Shown here piece after piece: positions 60,088 to 64,000 of a DNA stretch of 64,000 nucleotides. The translations under genes and the position numbers were made by a program. Every line of letters begins with the position of its first letter. The stretch's first letter is position 1. The stretch spans positions 186,001-250,000 of the forward strand of contig NZ_ANHY01000007.1 in NCBI RefSeq assembly GCF_000315795.1, in the 5' to 3' direction. A model generated the notes under the pieces. The model had not been told where the DNA came from. It saw nothing but the letters and a program-made list of their open reading frames with translations, and ran no database searches. This DNA comes from Caenispirillum salinarum AK4. GTDB taxonomy: Bacteria; Pseudomonadota; Alphaproteobacteria; Rhodospirillales; Rhodospirillaceae.

Positions 60088-60575
60088 GCACCCTTCCCGC
60101 CTCCGAGGCCGACGCCCGCCGGCTTCTGTGCGATGAAATGCTGGTGGGCCTCGCCCGCTGGCTGCGGGCCGCCGGGCACGACGCGACGACGCCCGTGCGC
60201 GGGGAGCCCGACCAGCGCCTGATCGCGCGGGCGGCCGTGCAGGACCGCCTGTTCGTTACCCGCGACCGGCCGATCCTGAAGCACCGCGCCGCCGCGGGGC
60301 TGGTGGTGGTGCTGGAGTCCGACGACCTGGACCGCCAGGCCGCAGAACTGCGGGAGCGCCTACGCCTTGACTGGCTCGCCGCGCCCTTCTCCCGCTGCCT
60401 TGTCTGCAACGTCCCGGTGGACGAGGCCGGGCCGGAGGATGTGGGCCGCATTCCCGAACAGGCCCGCGCCCTGCCCGGCCCCTTCCGCGTCTGCCCGGAG
60501 TGCGACCGCGTCTACTGGCCAGGCAGTCATGAGCGGCGCATGCGGGCACGGCTGGAGACTTGGGCGACCTCTTAG
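60084..60575 (+). CDS. Mut7-C RNase-fold protein with zinc ribbon
   Basis: A 163-residue protein. N-terminal RRLLCDEMLVGLARWLRAAGHDATT and FVTRDRPI fit the Mut7-C (PIN-like nuclease) domain. The C-terminal CLVCN...CPECDRVYWPGSH is a zinc ribbon. Predicted RNase, target unknown. Translationally coupled to dusA by ATGA, suggesting a tRNA/RNA role. Its end overlaps the convergent phnF gene by four bases. Confidence 0.85.
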   Translation: MSTLPASEADARRLLCDEMLVGLARWLRAAGHDATTPVRGEPDQRLIARAAVQDRLFVTRDRPILKHRAAAGLVVVLESDDLDRQAAELRERLRLDWLAAPFSRCLVCNVPVDEAGPEDVGRIPEQARALPGPFRVCPECDRVYWPGSHERRMRARLETWATS

Positions 60576-61306
60576 GGCTCTATGACCAGTTGCACCCAGT
60601 CCGACGCGAACCGAGTCACGTTGAAGCTGACCGGCCGCCCCTCGCCGTCCACGTCCAGGGCTTCCGTCACCAGCACGGGGCGGCTTTTGGGCTGGTGGAG
60701 GAGGTCCGCCTCCGCCCCCGCCGGCATCCGCGCGATGACGCGGGTCCAGGCGCGGGTGTAGTCCTCCACGCCATAGCGCTTGAGCGTTTCCGTCACCGAT
60801 CCGGTCTCGCGGAACCCGACGTCGAAATCCGGGAAGCGACGGGCCGGAAGGTACTGGGACGACAGGGAAATGCGCCGGTCGTCGGCCATGCCGATGCTGT
60901 CGACCATCATCACCTTGTCCTTGCGCGCCACCCCCAGCGCCTCGGCCACCGCCGACTCCGCCTCCACGATCTCGGCGCGGACGAATTCGTGCGCCGCTTC
61001 AAGCCCTTGCGCGCTCAGGTTCGAGGAAAAGCGCGTGCGCTTGCCCACCGCGTAGTCAATGACGTGTTCGTGGACGAAGGTGCCGCGCCCCTGCTCCACC
61101 CGTAACAGACCTTTCTCTTCCATCTCCGCGAGCGCGCGGCGCACGGTATGGCGGTTGACGGAAAAGCGCGTCGCCAGCTCAAACTCAGTGGGCAGACGCT
61201 CGCCGGGCTTGAAGACGCCCTCGCGGATTTCGCTCTCCAGCACGCGCTGGATCTGGCGCCACAGGGCCACGCCCGCGCCGCGCCGCCGATCGAGGCCGTC
61301 ATCCAT
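60572..61306 (-). CDS. phnF: PhnF-type GntR/HutC regulator of phosphonate genes
   Basis: A 244-residue regulator: winged helix (GVALWRQIQRVLESEIREGVFKPGERLPTEFELATRFSVNRHTVRRALAEMEEKGLL, by position about 10-70) and C-terminal UTRA ligand domain (SSQYLPARRFPDFD, VTRFASDWVQLVIEP). Divergent from phnGHIJ, as in other phn loci, where PhnF represses the C-P lyase genes. ATG 61306 follows GGAG by ten bases; a GTG at 61324 is an alternative. Confidence 0.9.
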   Translation of the reverse strand: MDDGLDRRRGAGVALWRQIQRVLESEIREGVFKPGERLPTEFELATRFSVNRHTVRRALAEMEEKGLLRVEQGRGTFVHEHVIDYAVGKRTRFSSNLSAQGLEAAHEFVRAEIVEAESAVAEALGVARKDKVMMVDSIGMADDRRISLSSQYLPARRFPDFDVGFRETGSVTETLKRYGVEDYTRAWTRVIARMPAGAEADLLHQPKSRPVLVTEALDVDGEGRPVSFNVTRFASDWVQLVIEP

Positions 61307-61408
61307 TCGTCCAGGTCTCCGCACTGTTTCCGGGGCTTTGCGTCACAAACCTTTCACCGGGCACACCTTGCCCGGCGCGTCGGGAGCGGAGTATAACGGG
61401 CTTAGATA

Positions 61409-61421
61409 TAGACGTCTAGAC
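61409..61421. promoter_or_regulatory. Candidate PhnF operator
   Basis: GTCTAGAC (61414-61421) is a perfect palindrome that fits the HutC-subfamily operator pattern GTnTAnAC. It overlaps TAGACGTCTA (61409-61418), also a perfect palindrome. Both sit in an AT-rich island (61400-61432) 28 bases before phnG, in the phnF-phnG divergent gap, exactly where the repressor should act. Confidence 0.6.
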
Positions 61422-61448
61422 AAATATACAGATTGTCGAGGCCCGCCG

Positions 61449-61925
61449 ATGACCGAGACCACCCCCACCGCCCCCTTGCCAGAGGTCGCCCGCCGCCAGA
61501 GGTGGATGGGCATCCTGGCGCGCACGCCGCTTGCGCGCCTGGAGGAGACCTTCGCCGCCCTGCCAGAGGCGCCCGCCTTCACCCACCTGCGCCGGCCGGA
61601 GATCGGCTCCGCCCTGGTGCGCGGCCGCGCCGGCGGATCGGGGGAGCGCTTCAACCTGGGCGAGATGACCGTCACGCGCTGTTCCGTCCGCCTGAGCGCG
61701 TCGGGCGCTATCGGGCACGCATACGTCGCCGGCCGCGCCCGCCGTCACGCGGAGCTGGCGGCGGTGTTCGACGCCCTGTTGCAGACACCCGGCCACCACG
61801 ACCGCCTGTGCGCCGCCCTGACCGATCCCGCCGCCGAGGCCATCGCGGCGGCGCGGGCGGAAACGGTCGCCAGAACGGCGGCGACGCGGGTGGACTTCTT
61901 CACCATGGTGCGCGGAGAGGACTGA
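61449..61925 (+). CDS. phnG: C-P lyase subunit PhnG
   Basis: A 158-residue subunit of the carbon-phosphorus lyase core complex. RQRWMGILARTPLARLEE, FNLGEMTVTRCSVRL and GHAYVAGRARRHAELAAVFDALLQ match PhnG, as does the order G-H-I-J. ATG at 61449 follows a GAGG site and the operator. With PhnH, PhnI and PhnJ it helps attach ribose triphosphate to phosphonates and cleave the C-P bond. Confidence 0.95.
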   Translation: MTETTPTAPLPEVARRQRWMGILARTPLARLEETFAALPEAPAFTHLRRPEIGSALVRGRAGGSGERFNLGEMTVTRCSVRLSASGAIGHAYVAGRARRHAELAAVFDALLQTPGHHDRLCAALTDPAAEAIAAARAETVARTAATRVDFFTMVRGED

Positions 61926-61927
61926 CC

Positions 61928-62533
61928 ATGACCGCCATCCCCCATGCTTCCGACCTGCGCCCTGGTTTCGCCGATCCGGTGCTGAGCGGCCAGGCCGTCT
62001 ACCGCGCCGTGCTCAAGGGCATGAGCTACCCCGGCCGCCTCCAGGCCCTGCCTGCCACGGTGGACGCGCCGCCGCCGCTGTCGCCGGTGGCCGCCGGCGT
62101 GCTGCTGGCGCTGGCGGACCTGGACGCGCCGGTGTGGCTGGACCCGGCGGGGCTCGCCACCGACGACGTGGCCGGCTGGCTGCGATTCCACTGCGGCTGC
62201 CCGGTGGTCGAAGACCGCGCGACGGCGGCCTTCGCGGTGCTGGATGCCACGTCCGCCGCCGACCTGGAAGGGTTCGCGCTGGGAACGCCGGAATACCCGG
62301 AGCGCTCCGCCACGCTCATCATCCAGGTGCCGCGCCTGGCCGAGGGCGAGGGCCACACGCTCACTGGGCCGGGCATCAAGGGCTCTACCCGCCTGCGCGC
62401 GGAGGGGCTGCCGGAGGGGTTCTGGCGGGCGCTGGCCGACAACCGCCTGCTGTTCCCGCAAGGGCTGGATGTGATCCTGGCCGCGCCCGAGGGCCTCGCC
62501 TGCCTGCCGCGCACCACCATTGTTTCGGAGTGA
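61928..62533 (+). CDS. phnH: C-P lyase subunit PhnH
   Basis: A 201-residue subunit. GFADPVLSGQAVYRAVLKGMSYPGR near the start and LTGPGIKGSTRL, FPQGLDVILAAPEGLACLPRTT late in the sequence match PhnH. Two bases after phnG. Structural component of the lyase core. Confidence 0.95.
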   Translation: MTAIPHASDLRPGFADPVLSGQAVYRAVLKGMSYPGRLQALPATVDAPPPLSPVAAGVLLALADLDAPVWLDPAGLATDDVAGWLRFHCGCPVVEDRATAAFAVLDATSAADLEGFALGTPEYPERSATLIIQVPRLAEGEGHTLTGPGIKGSTRLRAEGLPEGFWRALADNRLLFPQGLDVILAAPEGLACLPRTTIVSE

Positions 62534-62537
62534 CCTG

Positions 62538-63641
62538 ATGTACGTTGCCGTCAAGGGCGGCGAGCGCGCCATCGACAACGCCCATCGCCTGCTCGCCGAG
62601 GAACGGCGCGGCGATCGGGCGGTGCCGGCGCTCTCGCTGACCCAGATCAAGGAACAGATGACACTCGCCGTCGACCGCGTGATGACGGAAGGCTCGCTGT
62701 ACGACCGCGACCTCGCGGCGCTGGCGATCAAGCAGGCGCGGGGCGATCTGGTGGAGGCGATCTTTCTGCTTCGCGCCTACCGCACCACCCTGCCCCGGCT
62801 GGCGGTCAGCGAGCCCGTGGATACCGCGCGCATGACCATCCGCCGCCGCGTCTCCGCCACCTTCAAGGACCTGCCGGGCGGACAGGTGCTGGGGCCGACC
62901 TTCGACTACACGCACCGCCTCATGGACTTCAAACTCGCGGCGGAAGCCGACGACGACGCCGAGCCCTGCGAACGGGGCGAGCCGCGCCAGGATGAAACCG
63001 TGCCCCGCGTCGCCGACCTGCTTGGCGAGGAAGGGCTGATCGAGCCCGAGGTGCCGCGCGACGGCGATACGGCCGAGCCGGGCGACATCACGCGCGAGCC
63101 GTTGGAGTTCCCCGCCGACCGCTCCACCCGCCTGCAAAGCCTGGCGCGGGGGGACGAGGGGTATCTGCTGGGGCTCGCCTACTCCACCCAGCGCGGTTAC
63201 GGCCGCAATCATCCCTTTGCCGGTGAAATCCGCATGGGCGACGTGGCGGTGGAGATCGTGCCCGAGGAACTGGGCTTCGCCGTCGAGATCGGCGACATCA
63301 CCGTCACCGAATGCCAGATGATAAACCAGTTCAAGGGCTCCAAGGCCGCGCCGCCGCAGTTCACCCGCGGCTACGGCCTCACCTTCGGCCAGGGCGAGCG
63401 CAAGGCCATGGCCATGGCGCTGGTGGACCGATCCTTGCGCGCCGAGGAACTGGGGGAAGACCTCACCGCCCCGGCCCAGGACGCGGAGTTCGTGCTGTCC
63501 CACTGCGACAACGTGGAGGCGTCGGGCTTCGTGCAGCACCTGAAGCTGCCCCACTACGTCGACTTCCAGGGCGAACTGGTCACGGTCCGCGCCCTGCGGC
63601 GGGAGCATGAACGGAAGGAGGCGACCGATGCAGCCGAATGA
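62538..63641 (+). CDS. phnI: C-P lyase subunit PhnI
   Basis: A 367-residue subunit. MYVAVKGGERAIDNAHRLL at the start, LAYSTQRGYGRNHPFAGEIRMG and EIGDITVTECQMINQFKG later are the PhnI signatures. It is the nucleosidase-like part that couples phosphonate to ATP-derived ribose. Start ATG at 62538 gives the family N-terminus. Overlaps phnJ by 14 bases. Confidence 0.95.
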   Translation: MYVAVKGGERAIDNAHRLLAEERRGDRAVPALSLTQIKEQMTLAVDRVMTEGSLYDRDLAALAIKQARGDLVEAIFLLRAYRTTLPRLAVSEPVDTARMTIRRRVSATFKDLPGGQVLGPTFDYTHRLMDFKLAAEADDDAEPCERGEPRQDETVPRVADLLGEEGLIEPEVPRDGDTAEPGDITREPLEFPADRSTRLQSLARGDEGYLLGLAYSTQRGYGRNHPFAGEIRMGDVAVEIVPEELGFAVEIGDITVTECQMINQFKGSKAAPPQFTRGYGLTFGQGERKAMAMALVDRSLRAEELGEDLTAPAQDAEFVLSHCDNVEASGFVQHLKLPHYVDFQGELVTVRALRREHERKEATDAAE

Positions 63642-64000
63642 CGCCACGCAGGCCCAGGACACGCTGGACGGCTACAACTTCGCCTACCTGGACGAACAGA
63701 CCAAGCGCATGATCCGCCGCGCGACGCTGAAGGCCGTCGCCATCCCCGGCTATCAGGTGCCGTTTGCGGGGCGGGAAATGCCCCTGCCCTACGGCTGGGG
63801 CACGGGCGGCATTCAGGTGACGGCCGCCGTCATCGGGCCGGACGACACCTTGAAGGTCATCGACCAGGGGGCCGACGACACCACCAACGCCGTCTCCATC
63901 CGCCGATTCTTCGCCCGCACCGCCGGCGTGGCGACCACCGAGCGCACGACGCAGGCGAGCCTCATCCAGACCCGCCACCGCATTCCCGAAGCCCCGCTGA
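63628..64000 (+). CDS. phnJ: C-P lyase radical-SAM subunit PhnJ (partial, cut by window end)
   Basis: The first 124 residues of PhnJ: YNFAYLDEQTKRMIRRA, PYGWGTGGIQVTAAVIG, DDTTNAVSIRRFF match the family. PhnJ breaks the C-P bond by radical SAM chemistry. The cluster cysteines lie beyond the window. Strong GGAAGGAGG upstream of ATG 63628. Confidence 0.95.
   Translation, partial: MQPNDATQAQDTLDGYNFAYLDEQTKRMIRRATLKAVAIPGYQVPFAGREMPLPYGWGTGGIQVTAAVIGPDDTLKVIDQGADDTTNAVSIRRFFARTAGVATTERTTQASLIQTRHRIPEAPL

Overview
This is a 64 kb stretch of a GC-rich chromosome from an alphaproteobacterium, most likely a Rhodospirillales-type (purple non-sulfur relative) organism. The basis is the tig-clpP-clpX-lon-hup gene order, a recognisable RquA rhodoquinone-synthesis enzyme, a globin-coupled chemoreceptor, an 'Alvin'-type ferredoxin, and dense translationally coupled operons. 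I cannot name the species. No insertion sequence, prophage, CRISPR array or rRNA was seen. The window reads as ordinary chromosome with some distinctive metabolic cassettes.

Layout. (1) 1-8.1 kb, anaerobic respiration: rquA (left edge), a membrane-anchored octaheme cytochrome c of the tetrathionate-reductase (OTR) family, a b-type cytochrome, E. coli-type fumarate reductase frdABCD, and a TorD-family chaperone. Together they suggest rhodoquinol-linked fumarate respiration plus a periplasmic multiheme reductase. (2) 8.2-15.9 kb, minus strand: tRNA-Val, HU, Lon, ClpX, ClpP, trigger factor, tRNA-Leu. (3) 16-21.6 kb: globin chemoreceptor, two ferredoxins facing away from a 2-oxoacid:ferredoxin oxidoreductase (korAB), and a coupled ferritin-like protein. 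(4) 21.6-25.7 kb: small stress or envelope proteins, including a three-gene membrane-protein operon. (5) 25.8-31.4 kb: biotin operon bioF-(bioH-like)-bioC-bioD-bioA-bioB on the minus strand. (6) 31.5-38 kb: MscS channel, L,D-transpeptidase plus Tat-exported M15-type peptidase, SNF transporter, VOC protein, DUF192 protein. (7) 38.1-41.2 kb: a candidate small RNA, then a TPP riboswitch controlling thiZXY (pyrimidine-precursor uptake). (8) 41.3-48.9 kb: a ten-gene Mrp-like cation/proton antiporter operon with three antiporter-type large subunits. (9) 49-56.5 kb: ChaN-like and OmpA-like envelope proteins, a solitary SocA-type protein, and the ydbH-ynbE-ydbL lipid-transport bridge. (10) 56.5-60.6 kb: Crp/Fnr regulator, fetAB, a 32-residue membrane protein, dusA, and a Mut7-C protein. 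(11) 60.6-64 kb: phnF regulator divergent from phnGHIJ (C-P lyase), cut by the window end.

The most interesting parts are the rquA/octaheme/frd island, the three-subunit Mrp-like complex, the candidate sRNA before the TPP riboswitch, the korAB-rubrerythrin-ferredoxin set, and an unannotated 32-residue membrane protein. Function calls rest on motif recognition by eye; no database search was run.
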